The position numbers and the translations under genes are program-made. From positions 3,038,001 through 3,102,000 of the forward strand of contig NZ_LT629780.1 in the NCBI RefSeq assembly GCF_900105885.1: a DNA stretch of 64,000 nt, written 5' to 3'. Source of the DNA: Pseudomonas guangdongensis (lineage in GTDB: Bacteria > Pseudomonadota > Gammaproteobacteria > Pseudomonadales > Pseudomonadaceae). The notes below the pieces were generated by a model. It saw only the letters and a program-made list of their open reading frames with translations. It ran no database searches and was not told where the DNA came from. Below are positions 31,497 through 46,366 of the stretch, piece after piece. The stretch's first letter is position 1. Every line of letters starts with the position of its first letter.

Positions 31497-32465
31497 TCAG
31501 GGAAGCGTCGCCGGACACGCCGGCAGGCTCGGGCACGACCCTGCCGCGCCAGCCGCCGGCAGGGATTCGCGCAGCCGGGCATCGGCGGGCGCCAGGCGCT
31601 GCGCGCAGCCTTGCGCCACCCGCGCCTCGACCGCGCAACCCTGCTCGGCCAGCACATGGGCCAGGTTCGACCAGCCCGGCGCCAGACCGGGTTCGACGTG
31701 CACCGCCCGCAGCAGAGCCTCCTGCGCGCCAGGCACATCCCGCGCGGCATAGCGGGCATTGCCCAGAGCGAACCACGGCAATCCGGCGGCGGGCCAGCGT
31801 ACGGTCGCCACCCGATAGGCCTGCAGCGCCGCCGCGCCGCGACCGACCTGCTCCAGATCCGCCGCCGCCTGCAGCCAGACCTGCGGCTGCGCCTGCGCCG
31901 GCAGCCGATCCGCCGGCAGGGTCAACACTGCCCAGCGCCCGCCGCGCGCCCAGGTGGCGTCGAAGCTGGCGAAGTCGCTCAGCCAGCGCCGGGTGGTGCC
32001 CGAACGCAGGATCAGCTGTTGCCGGGACAGGTCGTAACCGACCAGCACGGCGAAGTGCCAGCGCGGATACCAGTCGAACGCCAGGTTCTGCAGCACCAGA
32101 ACCGGATGGCCGGCCGCCACTTCGGCCAGCAGCGCCTCCAACCGCGGCGCCACGGGATAGACCAGCAGGTCGCGCTGGCGCGCCGCCGCCACCAGCTCCA
32201 CCTGCAGGCTGCCCTGGCGGCCGGGCAGATAGACCTCGCGCCGCAGCGCGTCGGGCTCCTCACTCAAGCCGCGCTGACCGAGCATGGTGGCCAATGCGGC
32301 CGGACCGCACTGGTAGTCCTCCTGGGGGAAAAACGGCACCTCCTCCAGCTCCACCCGCGGCGGCAGACCCGCCGCGGGCCCCAGCACCGGCCGCGCCGCG
32401 CAGCCGCCGAGCAGCAGCGCCCCGAGCAGCAGGGCCAGCAGGCCCCGGCTCAACGGTTGATGCAC
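31497..32465 (-). CDS. PA2778-family cysteine peptidase, lipoprotein
   Basis: A 322-residue predicted lipoprotein (lipobox LLGGC near residue 22) with a C39-like papain-fold domain: catalytic Cys in DYQCGPAALA and His in WHFAVLVGYD. The C-terminal half contains TPR-like helices (LPWFALGNARYAARDVPGA). Start GTG at 32465 overlaps the end of the PA2779-type gene by 16 bases, so translation is coupled. It may process an envelope substrate, perhaps bacteriocin- or peptide-like given the C39 resemblance; this is inference. Its tail lies only 8 bases from the end of the convergent oxidase gene. Confidence 0.82.
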   Translation of the reverse strand: MHQPLSRGLLALLLGALLLGGCAARPVLGPAAGLPPRVELEEVPFFPQEDYQCGPAALATMLGQRGLSEEPDALRREVYLPGRQGSLQVELVAAARQRDLLVYPVAPRLEALLAEVAAGHPVLVLQNLAFDWYPRWHFAVLVGYDLSRQQLILRSGTTRRWLSDFASFDATWARGGRWAVLTLPADRLPAQAQPQVWLQAAADLEQVGRGAAALQAYRVATVRWPAAGLPWFALGNARYAARDVPGAQEALLRAVHVEPGLAPGWSNLAHVLAEQGCAVEARVAQGCAQRLAPADARLRESLPAAGAAGSCPSLPACPATLP

Positions 32466-32848
32466 TTGACGAAGGAGAACAGGTCGGTGGCGCAGAGCAT
32501 GTCGGTGATGATGAAGATCACCAAAAACAGCACGATGACCCCGACGATGCCGCCGGCCGGCGCCTCGCCGAGCTGTTGATTGAACTGCGCCAGCTCGGCG
32601 TTGCTCAGGCTGGCGATGCGCCGCTCGACCTGCTCGCGCTCGACGCCCAGTGCCGCCAGCTTGTCACGCACGCCCTGGTCGTCGAGCATGGCCAGCAGTT
32701 GCTGGCGGTCGAGCTGTTGCTGCTGGGCCTGCAGCACCTCGCCGATGCCGAGCATCGCCGCCTGGGCCAGCGGCACCTGGACGCCGGCGCACAACTGGGC
32801 GGCCAGCAGTGCGACCGCCAGACGGCGGCGGATTGGTCTCTTGAACAT
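32450..32848 (-). CDS. PA2779-family small membrane protein
   Basis: A 132-residue protein with an N-terminal signal sequence, a Q-rich helical middle (LQAQQQQLDRQQLLAML) and a C-terminal hydrophobic helix (GGIVGVIVLFLVIFIIT). It is the standing partner of PA2778-family peptidases and is likely their substrate, anchor or regulator; none of these is proven. The start at 32848 was chosen because the signal peptide begins there and GGAGAG lies upstream. Confidence 0.8.
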   Translation of the reverse strand: MFKRPIRRRLAVALLAAQLCAGVQVPLAQAAMLGIGEVLQAQQQQLDRQQLLAMLDDQGVRDKLAALGVEREQVERRIASLSNAELAQFNQQLGEAPAGGIVGVIVLFLVIFIITDMLCATDLFSFVKCINR

Positions 32849-33052
32849 GACGACTCTCCTGAGTGGGGAAGGCTCTAGACTCCCGTCACCTCCACGGGTT
32901 CCTGCAGAGCATAGAGGAGGCTTCGCCAGGATACCGGCACCGCGATGGCACCCCGCCATGATTGTCATGATTTCGCAACACGACGGTCATCCCGGCGACA
33001 TACAAAAACTCTAATAAAGGCTCCACTTCCTTATTCCATTGGAAACTGCCTG

Positions 33053-34693
33053 ATGCTCTCCCGCCTGACCATCGGTACCCGCCTGGCCCTCGCCTTCGCC
33101 ACCATCGTCCTGCTGATGATCGCCGCCACCGGCGCCGGCCTGCACGGCCTCGACGCCCAGCGCGACACCGCCACCGAGATGCTCGACACTCATGTGGTGC
33201 TCGCCCACAACGCCTCGGAAATCCGCCGCCTGACCCTGGAGGAGCGCCGCCTGGAGAAGGAAATCTTCATCAACGTCGCCTTCCTCGCCAGCGTCCGCCC
33301 GCACAAGCAGAAATGGGACGAGGCCCACCAGCAACTGCTGCGCCTGCTCGACGAGGGCGCCGCCCTGGCGCCCTCCGAGGAGTTGCGCGCGCTCTACGAG
33401 GAGTCGGAAAAGCAGCTGATCGCCTACAGCAACGGCTTCGCCGCCCTCTACGCGCGCATCGAGGAACAGGACCTGACCGATACCGGCATCGCCAACATGG
33501 TCTTCGGCCAGTTCAACGACGAGGTGCAGCAGCTCGACACCCTGGCCGCCGATATCGAGCAGCGCGCCCTGCAGCTGATGAGCGAGGCCGCCACCCAGGT
33601 CGCCCGGCAGTACTACCTGTCGCGCAACAGCCTGCTGGGCTTTGCCGTGCTCGCCGTGCTGATCGCCGGCGCCATGGCCCTGTCGATCACCCGCAGCATC
33701 ACCCGCCCCCTGCAACGCGCCCTCGACGCCACCCGGCGCCTGGCCGACGGCGACCTGACCCAGAGCCTGCACGGCCACAACCACGACGAGACCGGTCAGT
33801 TGCTCAGCGCCATGGGCGAAACCAACCAGCGCCTGTCCAGCCTGGTGATTTCCCTGCACGACAGCAGCGAAAGCGTGCTCGACGGTGCCCACGAGGTCCT
33901 GACCGGCAGCCAGGCGCTGGCCGCACGCACCCAGGAGCAGGCCATCGCCCTGCAGCAGACTGCATCGAGCATGAGCCAGATCACCGGCATCGTCCGGCAG
34001 AACAGCGAAGTCACCGAGCAGGCCAGCCAGCTGGCCCTGGAGGCGGCACGCACCGCGCAGAGCGGCGGCCGCGACGTGGCGCAGTCGATCCAGCTGATGC
34101 AGGAGCTGGCCGACAGCTCGCAGAAGATCAACGACATCATCCAGGTAATCGACTCGATCGCCTTCCAGACCAACATCCTCGCCCTCAACGCCTCAGTCGA
34201 GGCGGCGCGGGCCGGCGAGCAGGGTCGCGGATTCGCCGTGGTAGCCGCCGAGGTGCGCACCCTGGCCAGCCGCAGCGCCGACTCGGCCAGCGAGATCCGC
34301 CAGTTGATCGAGGCCATCGCCGGCAAGATCAACGACGGCGCACGACAGGCCGAGCACAGCGGCGCCAGCATCCGCGCCACCGTCGCCTCGATCGATCGCC
34401 TGTCCAGCCTGATGCAGGAAGTGGCCAGCGGCACCCGCGAGCAGAGCGCGGGCATCGAGCAGATCGACAACGCCATCCACCAGATGGACAACAGCACCCG
34501 GCAGAACGCCCTGCTGGTCGAGCAGTCGCGCAGCGCGGCCGCCGCCTTGGAAGATCAGGCCGAGCAGATGAAGCAGCGGGTGGAAAGCTTCCGCATCAGC
34601 CAGCCGGTGCGCTCCGATGCCGACGACAACGCCTACGACAATGACGTCGAACCTGCCCCGGTGACGCGGCAACGGCGCTTCGCCGCGGCCTGA
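33053..34693 (+). CDS. methyl-accepting chemotaxis protein
   Basis: A 546-residue transmembrane chemoreceptor. TM1 (about residues 8-30) and TM2 (about 200-225) flank a periplasmic helical-bundle domain of about 170 residues with no aromatic-rich ligand pocket I recognise. A HAMP domain ([19 protein letters not shown]) follows, then a signalling domain with the conserved hairpin tip [33 protein letters not shown]. The start at 33053 was chosen because TM1 begins there. There is no C-terminal CheR-binding pentapeptide. Ligand unknown. Confidence 0.9.
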   Translation: MLSRLTIGTRLALAFATIVLLMIAATGAGLHGLDAQRDTATEMLDTHVVLAHNASEIRRLTLEERRLEKEIFINVAFLASVRPHKQKWDEAHQQLLRLLDEGAALAPSEELRALYEESEKQLIAYSNGFAALYARIEEQDLTDTGIANMVFGQFNDEVQQLDTLAADIEQRALQLMSEAATQVARQYYLSRNSLLGFAVLAVLIAGAMALSITRSITRPLQRALDATRRLADGDLTQSLHGHNHDETGQLLSAMGETNQRLSSLVISLHDSSESVLDGAHEVLTGSQALAARTQEQAIALQQTASSMSQITGIVRQNSEVTEQASQLALEAARTAQSGGRDVAQSIQLMQELADSSQKINDIIQVIDSIAFQTNILALNASVEAARAGEQGRGFAVVAAEVRTLASRSADSASEIRQLIEAIAGKINDGARQAEHSGASIRATVASIDRLSSLMQEVASGTREQSAGIEQIDNAIHQMDNSTRQNALLVEQSRSAAAALEDQAEQMKQRVESFRISQPVRSDADDNAYDNDVEPAPVTRQRRFAAA

Positions 34694-34714
34694 ACGCCGG
34701 GCAAGCGACGCGTA

Positions 34715-35698
34715 TCAGCCCAGCCGCGCACTCCACAGGGCATCGGCGCGCGCGAATGCGTCCTCGCGGTCCAGGCCCAGGCCGCGCAAGGCCAGCGCCA
34801 TGCTGGCACGCACCGCCAGCAAGCCGTAGGCGTCCTGCGCCTCGCCGCGCCACACCGCGAGCAGGTGCGCGGGATCGAGTCGGGCAGGCTTGACGTGGCG
34901 CTGCGCGGACAACGCCGGCCACTCCTCGTCCCAGGCCTGCCCGCCCGTGGCGCCGTAAAGGTGCATGGCGGCATCGGGGTTGGCCTCGATCTCGCCGCCA
35001 TCGCCCTTGATCACCAGGGCATGGTCGCCGAGCAAGCGGCTGGCCTCGCGATGCACCGCCTGATAGCCGGGATGGAAGATACTCTGCAGCGCGCAACGCG
35101 CGCCCAGCGGGTTGAGCACCCGTGCCAGCGAGTGGATCGGCGAGCGCAGACCGAGGGTGTTGCGCAGGTCGATCATCCGCTGCAGCGCCGGCATCCAGGC
35201 GCCCAGCGGCATGAAGGCGAGCCCGCCGCGCGCCAGTGCCGCCTCGACCTCCGCCCAGTCCGCGCAGCAGGGAATCTCCAGGGCCGCAAGCATCTGCTCG
35301 CTGTACAGCCGGCCGGCGGTGTGCGCGCCGCCACCGTGCATGAAGATCCGCACCCCGCCCGCCGCCAGCGCCTTGGCGGCCAGCAGGTACCAGGGCAGAT
35401 GGCGCTTCTTGCCGGCATAGCTCGGCCAGTCCAGGTCCACCGCGATGGCCGGCGCGGCGACCCGCGCGCGCACCGCCTCGGTGAAGCCGGCCAGCTCCTC
35501 GGCGCTCTCCTCCTTGTGCCGCAGCAGCATCAGGAAGGCGCCGAGCTGGACGTCCTCGACCCGCCCGTCGAGCAGCATGCCCATCGCCTCGCGCGCTTCG
35601 TCGCGGGTCAGGTCGCGGGCGCCGCGCTTGCCCTTGCCGAGAATGCGCACGAAGGCGGCGAAGGGATGTTCTTCGGGAGTGGTCGGGATCGGCGTCAT
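34715..35698 (-). CDS. ybiB: YbiB/TrpD2-family glycosyltransferase-fold protein
   Basis: A 327-residue member of the anthranilate phosphoribosyltransferase fold, close to E. coli YbiB/TrpD2, a nucleic-acid-binding protein induced by DNA damage with no known transferase activity. Visible family features are ILGKGKRGARDLTRDEA at the N-terminus and AGKKRHLPWYLLAAKALA, with FMHGGG in place of the catalytic KHGN pattern of TrpD. Its ATG overlaps the tusE stop (ATGA), so it is translated with the tus genes. Confidence 0.8.
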   Translation of the reverse strand: MTPIPTTPEEHPFAAFVRILGKGKRGARDLTRDEAREAMGMLLDGRVEDVQLGAFLMLLRHKEESAEELAGFTEAVRARVAAPAIAVDLDWPSYAGKKRHLPWYLLAAKALAAGGVRIFMHGGGAHTAGRLYSEQMLAALEIPCCADWAEVEAALARGGLAFMPLGAWMPALQRMIDLRNTLGLRSPIHSLARVLNPLGARCALQSIFHPGYQAVHREASRLLGDHALVIKGDGGEIEANPDAAMHLYGATGGQAWDEEWPALSAQRHVKPARLDPAHLLAVWRGEAQDAYGLLAVRASMALALRGLGLDREDAFARADALWSARLG

Positions 35699-36030
35699 AT
35701 GCAGTTGGTCGGTTTCGGTAGCCCGGCCAGCTTGGCGGCCAGTTTGGCAGGAGTGCCGTTGAACAGGCGGTTGAGGTACAGGCTGTTGCCCTTCTCCGCG
35801 CCCAACTGCTGGGCCACGTAGCGGATCAGCGGCCGGGTCGCCGGCGACAGCTGGAACTCGGCGTGGAAGCGCCGCAGCAGATCGAGAATTTCCCAGTGCT
35901 CGGCGCTCAGCGCCAGCCCCTCGCGGGCAGCCAGCGCCTCGGCCACCGCCCGGTCCCAGTCGCCGAGCTGCTGCAGATAGCCGTCGCCGTCCAGCGCAAT
36001 CTGCCGGCCGCTCACGTCGAGACAATTCAT
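35695..36030 (-). CDS. tusE: sulfur relay protein TusE (DsrC family)
   Basis: A 111-residue DsrC/TusE-family protein that receives persulfide sulfur from TusBCD and passes it to MnmA for 2-thiouridine in tRNA wobble positions. The penultimate Cys (PTNCI) is the sulfur carrier; the WEILDLLRRFHAEFQLSPATRPL core is typical. The ATG at 36030 overlaps the end of tusB, and the stop overlaps ybiB. mnmA is encoded in the window at 42.2 kb. Confidence 0.93.
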   Translation of the reverse strand: MNCLDVSGRQIALDGDGYLQQLGDWDRAVAEALAAREGLALSAEHWEILDLLRRFHAEFQLSPATRPLIRYVAQQLGAEKGNSLYLNRLFNGTPAKLAAKLAGLPKPTNCI

Positions 36031-36326
36031 AGCCAGCTGTTGACCCGTGCAAAACGCAGGCTCAGGTCGACGAAGCCGGCATAGTCGACCACCGTCACCC
36101 GGGCCGGCGCAGCCAGGCCACGGGCGGCCAGATCTTCGTCCAGGATGAACAGCGGCTGCCCGGCGGGCAGCGCCTCCAGCAGGGCGCGCGGCGCCGTTCC
36201 AGGTTGCAGGGCATGGACGGCATCGCCAGTCAGCAGCAGGCCGTCGTCGGCACCGAGCAGGCGCAGGCAACTGGCGAAGCTGTCATCGCCGAACGGCGAG
36301 CGGGAAAGCAGGTGCAGGGTGGACAT
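36027..36326 (-). CDS. tusB: sulfur relay protein TusB
   Basis: A 99-residue DsrH/TusB-family subunit of the TusBCD hexamer, with the N-terminal MSTLHLLSRSPFGDDSFASC. It overlaps tusC by one base and tusE by four. It lacks the carrier cysteine used by TusD, as usual for the family. Confidence 0.88.
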   Translation of the reverse strand: MSTLHLLSRSPFGDDSFASCLRLLGADDGLLLTGDAVHALQPGTAPRALLEALPAGQPLFILDEDLAARGLAAPARVTVVDYAGFVDLSLRFARVNSWL

Positions 36327-36685
36327 CAGAGGGTCATCACCAGATCGTGTCGATTGAGCAGGGCCGCCAGCGCGGCGTCCTCCACTAGCGTCGCCGGCAG
36401 GGCCAGCTGCGCGGCCTCCAGACCACGGCGCTGCAGGTCGGCAGCCGCCACATACAGCGCCTCGATGCCGAACAGCGGCAACGCCCTGAGGTTGGCGCCC
36501 AGGTCCTTCTGCTCCAGCAGGGCCGGCTGCTGGCCGGCCTGCAGCTGGAACACACCGTCATCGAGAAACAGCAGGCTGATCGGCAGGTCGAAGGCGCCGC
36601 CGGCCAACGCCACATCCAGCGCCTCGCGCGCCGCCGGGCCGCTCCACGGCGCGCGCCGGCAGATCAGCAACAGGGATTTGGCCAT
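36326..36685 (-). CDS. tusC: sulfur relay protein TusC
   Basis: A 119-residue DsrF/TusC-family subunit, starting MAKSLLLICRRAPWSG and containing LFLDDGVFQL. The start at 36685 lies 2 bases past the tusD stop, consistent with translational coupling. Confidence 0.9.
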   Translation of the reverse strand: MAKSLLLICRRAPWSGPAAREALDVALAGGAFDLPISLLFLDDGVFQLQAGQQPALLEQKDLGANLRALPLFGIEALYVAAADLQRRGLEAAQLALPATLVEDAALAALLNRHDLVMTL

Positions 36686-36687
36686 GC

Positions 36688-37080
36688 TCAGTCGCCTCCG
36701 AAACAGATCAGCCGGTCGGCCTCCTGGGCCATCTCGTGCCACTGCCCAAGGCCCGACAGCGTCCAGCCTTGGCTCAGATTGGCCGCCGGGCGCCGATAGC
36801 GCTCGGCTTCGCCGGCATCCAGCACACCGCGGCGCAGGGCGGCGGCGATGCAGACCACCGCATCCAGGCGATGCCGCTCCACCAGCGCGCGCCAGGCGGC
36901 GGGCAGGTCCAGCTCGTCCTGGGCGGCGACCGGCAGGGCCGACCCCAGATGCACGGCATCCTGATAGAAGAACAGCCGCACGATCTCGTGCCCCTCGGCC
37001 AGCAGTGCTTCGGCAAAACGCAGGGCGCGACGACTGGACGGGGCATGGGGCGCGGCGAACAGGGCAAGGGCGAATTTCAT
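36688..37080 (-). CDS. tusD: sulfur relay protein TusD
   Basis: A 130-residue DsrE/TusD-family subunit, first in the operon. The conserved Cys that accepts sulfur is in DAVVCIAAALRRGV (near residue 76); FFYQDAVHLG is a family hallmark. It works with TusA, TusB, TusC and TusE in the thiolation relay. Confidence 0.92.
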   Translation of the reverse strand: MKFALALFAAPHAPSSRRALRFAEALLAEGHEIVRLFFYQDAVHLGSALPVAAQDELDLPAAWRALVERHRLDAVVCIAAALRRGVLDAGEAERYRRPAANLSQGWTLSGLGQWHEMAQEADRLICFGGD

Positions 37081-37234
37081 GGCATCTTCCGGGTACGCCC
37101 GGCGGGCGGAGGCGGCATGGACACCGCCCTCCCCGCCCACCAGACGCACCCGCTCAAGGCTGGCTAATGGCGTTAGCCGGCATGATAAACGAAAAGACCC
37201 GCCAGGGCGGCGGGTCCGAAAGGCGCGACGGCGG

Positions 37235-37903
37235 TCAGTCGTCGCTGCCCATGATGCCGAGGATCTGCAACAGGCTGAGGAACAGGTTGTAGATCGACAC
37301 ATACAGGCTGATAGTCGCCATCACGTAGTTGCGCTCGCCACCGTGGATGATCTCGCTGGTCTGCCAGAGGATCGCCGCCGAGGAGAACAGCACGAAACCG
37401 GCGCTGATCGCCAGCTGCAGGCCGCTGATCTCGAACAGCCAGGCCGCCAGCATGGCACCGAGCAGGACGAAGAAGCCCACGGTGATGAAGCCCGACAGGA
37501 AGCTCATGTTCTTGCGGGTGGTCAGCACGTAGGCCGACAGGCCGCCGAACACGATGGCAGTCATCGCGAAGGCGCTGACGATCAGGTCGGCGCCGTTGCT
37601 CAACGCCAGATAGCGGTTGAGGATCGGCCCCAGGGTGTAGCCCATGAAACCGGTCAGGGCGAAGGTGCTGAGCAGCCCCCAGCCGGAGTTGCGCAGCTTC
37701 ACGGTCAGGAAGAACAGACCGTAGAAACCGACCAGAGTGAGCAGAATGCCCGGATGCGGCACCTGCGCCTGCTGCGCGGCGAACGCCACCAGACCGCTGA
37801 AGCCCAGCGTCAGCGCCAGCAGCGCATAGGTATTGCGCAGGACCTTGCTGGTCGCCTGCTGCTCGACCTGCGTATCGTGCAGGACATAAGGATGTTCGCG
37901 CAT
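37235..37903 (-). CDS. yccA: Bax inhibitor-1/YccA family membrane protein
   Basis: A 222-residue protein with about seven hydrophobic helices and the typical C-terminal SLYVSIYNLFLSLLQILGIM. YccA-like proteins in bacteria modulate FtsH and the Sec translocon. The start at 37903 has GAGGAG upstream. It lies between the tus operon and tRNA-Ser, as I recall from P. aeruginosa. Confidence 0.9.
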   Translation of the reverse strand: MREHPYVLHDTQVEQQATSKVLRNTYALLALTLGFSGLVAFAAQQAQVPHPGILLTLVGFYGLFFLTVKLRNSGWGLLSTFALTGFMGYTLGPILNRYLALSNGADLIVSAFAMTAIVFGGLSAYVLTTRKNMSFLSGFITVGFFVLLGAMLAAWLFEISGLQLAISAGFVLFSSAAILWQTSEIIHGGERNYVMATISLYVSIYNLFLSLLQILGIMGSDD

Positions 37904-37983
37904 GTTGCTCCTCCTGGATGGACACTGGCGCAATGGGACGAGCAAATCTTAGCAAAGCCCCGCCCGGCACCGGGCAACAGAGT

Positions 37984-38011
37984 TTGACAGGCTGTTTCGA
38001 TCCGGTAGTAT
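37984..38011 (+). promoter_or_regulatory. sigma70 promoter of tRNA-Ser
   Basis: TTGACA (37984-37989) and TAGTAT (38006-38011), 16-base spacing, 14 bases before the tRNA. Confidence 0.8.
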
Positions 38012-38025
38012 TGCGGCCCTGTTAA

Positions 38026-38113
38026 GGAAGCGTGGCCGAGTGGTTTAAGGCAGCGGTCTTGAAAACCGCCGACGGGCAACTGTCCTAGAGTTCGAATCTC
38101 TACGCTTCCGCCA
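38026..38113 (+). tRNA. tRNA-Ser(UGA)
   Basis: An 88-base class II tRNA with a long variable arm and encoded CCA. The anticodon loop CTTGAAA gives UGA. Confidence 0.95.
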
Positions 38114-38122
38114 GATTGCAAT

Positions 38123-38154
38123 CGAAAGCCCCGGAATCCGGGGCTTTCGTGTTT
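38123..38154 (+). terminator. tRNA-Ser terminator
   Basis: A 12-bp stem CGAAAGCCCCGG with AAT loop, followed by TGTTTCT. Confidence 0.8.
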
Positions 38155-38395
38155 CTGGGAATAAAACCACTTCAACATAGTCCTGCCCTACTCCCATACG
38201 AGTAGCTCTGCGAATTGCCGCGCCATCCGAGCGAGCGCACAACGCCCACCTTATTCCGCCCGGATATAGCGCCAACACATCGCCTCGCAACAAGACCAGC
38301 ACTCGCCGCAAAGTCCCCACAGCTCGCAAAAGCGCTATTCTGACCGCACAGGTACATGCCGCCACAGGCCCAGCAGACCGCGTCAGGAGAGCACC

Positions 38396-38818
38396 ATGCC
38401 AGAGTCATCGAGCCATCCCATGCCCGCCGAACAGCTGGGCGAACTGCTGCAGATCCTCCTCAGCGCCGAGCGCGCCGGTGCCAAGGTGGCCGGCGAAAGC
38501 CTGCGCCAGAGCGAGGACGACGCCCAGCGCGCGCTGCTGCAGCAAATCCTGCAGGGCGAGGGCGACAGCTGCCGCCACCTGCTCAACTGCCTCAACCACC
38601 TGGGCCTGGAACCCAACCGCGACACCGGCGCCTTCTACGCCAAAGCCATGGCTATCGAGCCGCTGGAGGAGCGACTGCAGTTCGTCGACCGCGGCCAGCA
38701 ATGGGTGATCCGCACCCTGCGCGAGCATCTGCCGGGCTGTGACGATGCGCTGATCCGCGCCGAGCTGGAGGAGGTGCTGCGCATCCACGAGCAGAACAGC
38801 GCGGCAGCACACAATTGA
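38396..38818 (+). CDS. helical protein, possibly DUF6306
   Basis: A 140-residue all-helical soluble protein whose layout (ERAGAKVAGES, LQQILQGEGDSCRHLLNCL, EPNRDTGAFYAKAMAIEP, HEQN) recalls small ferritin-like families such as DUF6306. Possible metal ligands (Glu, His) occur in these helices, but no metal or activity is established. A CAGGAG ribosome binding site precedes the ATG. The gene appears to be monocistronic. Confidence 0.65.
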   Translation: MPESSSHPMPAEQLGELLQILLSAERAGAKVAGESLRQSEDDAQRALLQQILQGEGDSCRHLLNCLNHLGLEPNRDTGAFYAKAMAIEPLEERLQFVDRGQQWVIRTLREHLPGCDDALIRAELEEVLRIHEQNSAAAHN

Positions 38819-41573
<2,755 letters not shown>

Positions 41574-41624
41574 GCCTGCTGCGCGCTGCGTGACCGACGG
41601 GCTCGCCCGTCGGTAGCCTCGACA

Positions 41625-41656
41625 GAAACCCCGGCCCGGTGCCGGGGTTTCCGTTT
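41625..41656 (+). terminator. idh terminator
   Basis: GAAACCCCGGC, 5-base loop, GCCGGGGTTTC, then CGTTTC. It lies about 50 bases after the stop codon. Confidence 0.75.
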
Positions 41657-41695
41657 CTGCCGCAGGCACGCGCGCCACCGCACGAGGAGAACCCC

Positions 41696-42145
41696 ATGAC
41701 CCGTTTCACCCCGCACGTCACCGTCGCCACCGTGGTCGAGGACCAGGGCCGCTTCCTGCTGGTCGAGGAACACGCCGAAGGCCGCGTGGTGCTCAACCAG
41801 CCGGCCGGCCACCTGGAGGCCGACGAAAGCCTGCTGGACGCCGCCCGGCGCGAAACCCTCGAAGAGACCGGCTGGGAGGTCGAGCTGACCGGCGTCACCG
41901 GCATCTATCTGTACACCGCACCGAGCAACGGCGTGACCTACCAGCGCGTATGCTTCGCCGCCCGCCCGCTGCGCCACCGCCCCGAACTGGCGCTCGACGA
42001 GGGCATCATCGGCCCGCGCTGGCTGAGCCGCGAGGAGCTGGAGGCGCGCCGCGAACAGTGGCGCAGCCACCTGGTCGCCCGCTGCATCGACGACTACCTG
42101 CAGGGCGAGTGCTACCCGCTGGCGCTGATCCGCCTGCCGGGCTGA
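41696..42145 (+). CDS. Nudix hydrolase (NudJ-like)
   Basis: A 149-residue Nudix protein with the box running from GHLEADESLLDAARRE through TLEETGWEV. Its position before mnmA and its length match NudJ, a pyrophosphatase in E. coli. The start at 41696 has GAGGAG upstream. The substrate in this organism is not determined. Confidence 0.88.
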   Translation: MTRFTPHVTVATVVEDQGRFLLVEEHAEGRVVLNQPAGHLEADESLLDAARRETLEETGWEVELTGVTGIYLYTAPSNGVTYQRVCFAARPLRHRPELALDEGIIGPRWLSREELEARREQWRSHLVARCIDDYLQGECYPLALIRLPG

Positions 42146-42205
42146 TCGCCGCGCCCTTCCCGCCCTGCTAGAATCGCGCCTTTGCCTCCAGCAACGGTTT
42201 TCCGG

Positions 42206-43330
42206 ATGACTATGCGTGACCCTGCCAATACCCGCGTGATCGTCGGCATGTCCGGCGGCGTGGACTCCTCGGTGTCGGCCCTGCTCCTCCAGCAGCAGGG
42301 CTACCAGGTCGAAGGCCTGTTCATGAAGAACTGGGAGGAAGACGACGGCACCGAATACTGCACCGCCAAAGAGGACCTGGCCGACGCCCAGGCGGTGTGC
42401 GACAAGCTGGGCATCAAGCTGCACACCGCCAACTTCGCCGCCGAATACTGGGACAACGTGTTCGAGTACTTCCTCGCCGAATACAAGGCCGGCCGCACCC
42501 CCAACCCGGACATCCTGTGCAACCGGGAAATCAAGTTCAAGGCATTCCTCGACTACGCCCTGATGCTCGGCGCCGACCTGATCGCCACCGGCCACTATGT
42601 GCGCCGCCGCGATGTCGACGGGCGCAGCGAGCTGCTCAAGGGCCTCGACCCGAACAAGGACCAGAGCTACTTCCTCCACGCCGTCGGCGGCGAGCAGATC
42701 GCCCGGACCCTGTTCCCGGTGGGCGAACTGGAGAAGCCGGCGGTGCGCGCCATCGCCGAGCAGTACGGCCTGGCCACGGCGAAGAAGAAGGACTCCACCG
42801 GCATCTGCTTCATCGGCGAGCGGCGCTTCCGCGACTTCCTCAAGCAGTACCTGCCGGCTCAGCCGGGCACCATCGAGACCGTCGACGGCCAGGTGATCGG
42901 CCAGCACCACGGCCTGATGTACCACACCATCGGCCAGCGCCAGGGCCTGGGCATCGGCGGCATGAAGGACGCCGGCGACGACGCCTGGTATGTGCTGGCC
43001 AAGGACATGGCGCGCAACGTGCTGATCGTCGGCCAGGGCAACGAGCACCCCTGGCTGTTCTCGCGCAGCCTGGAGGCCTCGCAGATCTTCTGGGTCAACC
43101 CGGTCGAACTGGACGCACCGCGCCAGCTCACCGCCAAGGTGCGCTACCGCCAGCAGGATCAGGCCTGCACCCTGGAACGCAGCGCCAGCGGCTATCGCGC
43201 CATCTTCGCCGAGCCGCAGCGCGCGGTGACGCCCGGCCAGTCGGTGGTGTTCTACGACGGCGAGGTCTGCCTCGGCGGCGGCGTGATCGAAAGCGCCAGC
43301 CCCTGGGATGCGGAGATCCAGCGCCCATGA
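42206..43330 (+). CDS. mnmA: tRNA 2-thiouridylase MnmA
   Basis: A 374-residue enzyme that adenylates and thiolates U34 of tRNA-Glu, -Gln and -Lys. It has the PP-loop [12 protein letters not shown] (near 14-25), the catalytic Cys in [12 protein letters not shown] and the second Cys in [12 protein letters not shown]. It takes sulfur from TusE, encoded here at 35.7 kb. Start 42206 was chosen; a second ATG at 42212 is also possible. The stop overlaps hflD (ATGA). Confidence 0.95.
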   Translation: MTMRDPANTRVIVGMSGGVDSSVSALLLQQQGYQVEGLFMKNWEEDDGTEYCTAKEDLADAQAVCDKLGIKLHTANFAAEYWDNVFEYFLAEYKAGRTPNPDILCNREIKFKAFLDYALMLGADLIATGHYVRRRDVDGRSELLKGLDPNKDQSYFLHAVGGEQIARTLFPVGELEKPAVRAIAEQYGLATAKKKDSTGICFIGERRFRDFLKQYLPAQPGTIETVDGQVIGQHHGLMYHTIGQRQGLGIGGMKDAGDDAWYVLAKDMARNVLIVGQGNEHPWLFSRSLEASQIFWVNPVELDAPRQLTAKVRYRQQDQACTLERSASGYRAIFAEPQRAVTPGQSVVFYDGEVCLGGGVIESASPWDAEIQRP

Positions 43331-43947
43331 ACCGCGAACAGGAACGCCTGCTGGCGCTGGCCGGCGTCTTCGAGGCCGCCGCGCTGGTCGACCGCCTGGC
43401 CAAGACCGGCCAGGTCCAGGAAGGCGCGCTGGGCTGCATGCTCGGCAGCCTGCTGGTGCGCAATCCCAAGGACACCCTGGAGGTCTATGGCGGCGACCAC
43501 CTCAACCTGCGCGACGGCATGCGCGCGCTGGCCGGCGCCCTGGAGCGCAACCCGCAGAGCCTGCCGCGCGAAACCCTGCGCTACGCCGTGGCGCTGATCT
43601 CCCTGCAGCGCCAGCTGGACAAGCGCGACGACATGCTCCAGGTGATCGGCAACCGCCTGCAGCAGATCGACAGCCAGGCGCAGCTGTTCGGCATCGCCCA
43701 CGACAACGTGATCGCCGCCTGCGCCGCGCTCTATCAGGACACCCTGAGCACCTTCCGCCAGCGCATCCAGGTCCACGGCGAGATGCGCCACCTGCAGGAC
43801 AGCCGCAACGCCGACAAGGTCCGCGCCCTGCTGCTCGCCGGCATCCGCAGCGCGATGCTCTGGCGCCAGCTGGGCGGGCGCCGCTGGCAGCTGCTGTTCA
43901 GCCGCCGCAAGCTGCTCGACCAGCTCTATCCGCTGCTGCGCGGCTGA
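43327..43947 (+). CDS. hflD: HflD homologue
   Basis: A 206-residue helical protein of the HflD family, which in E. coli is a membrane-associated factor modulating lambda CII stability. Family order mnmA-hflD-purB is conserved, with DMT inserted here before purB. The ATG overlaps the mnmA stop by four bases. Confidence 0.9.
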   Translation: MNREQERLLALAGVFEAAALVDRLAKTGQVQEGALGCMLGSLLVRNPKDTLEVYGGDHLNLRDGMRALAGALERNPQSLPRETLRYAVALISLQRQLDKRDDMLQVIGNRLQQIDSQAQLFGIAHDNVIAACAALYQDTLSTFRQRIQVHGEMRHLQDSRNADKVRALLLAGIRSAMLWRQLGGRRWQLLFSRRKLLDQLYPLLRG

Positions 43948-43950
43948 GCC

Positions 43951-46273
<2,323 letters not shown>

Positions 46274-46366
46274 CCCCAGCCTGAACGGCGCCCCGCCCGA
46301 CCGTCAGGACTGGCCAGCACAGCGCAGTCTCGACAGTCGGGCGTTTTCATTCCCGAAGAGTTGGAT

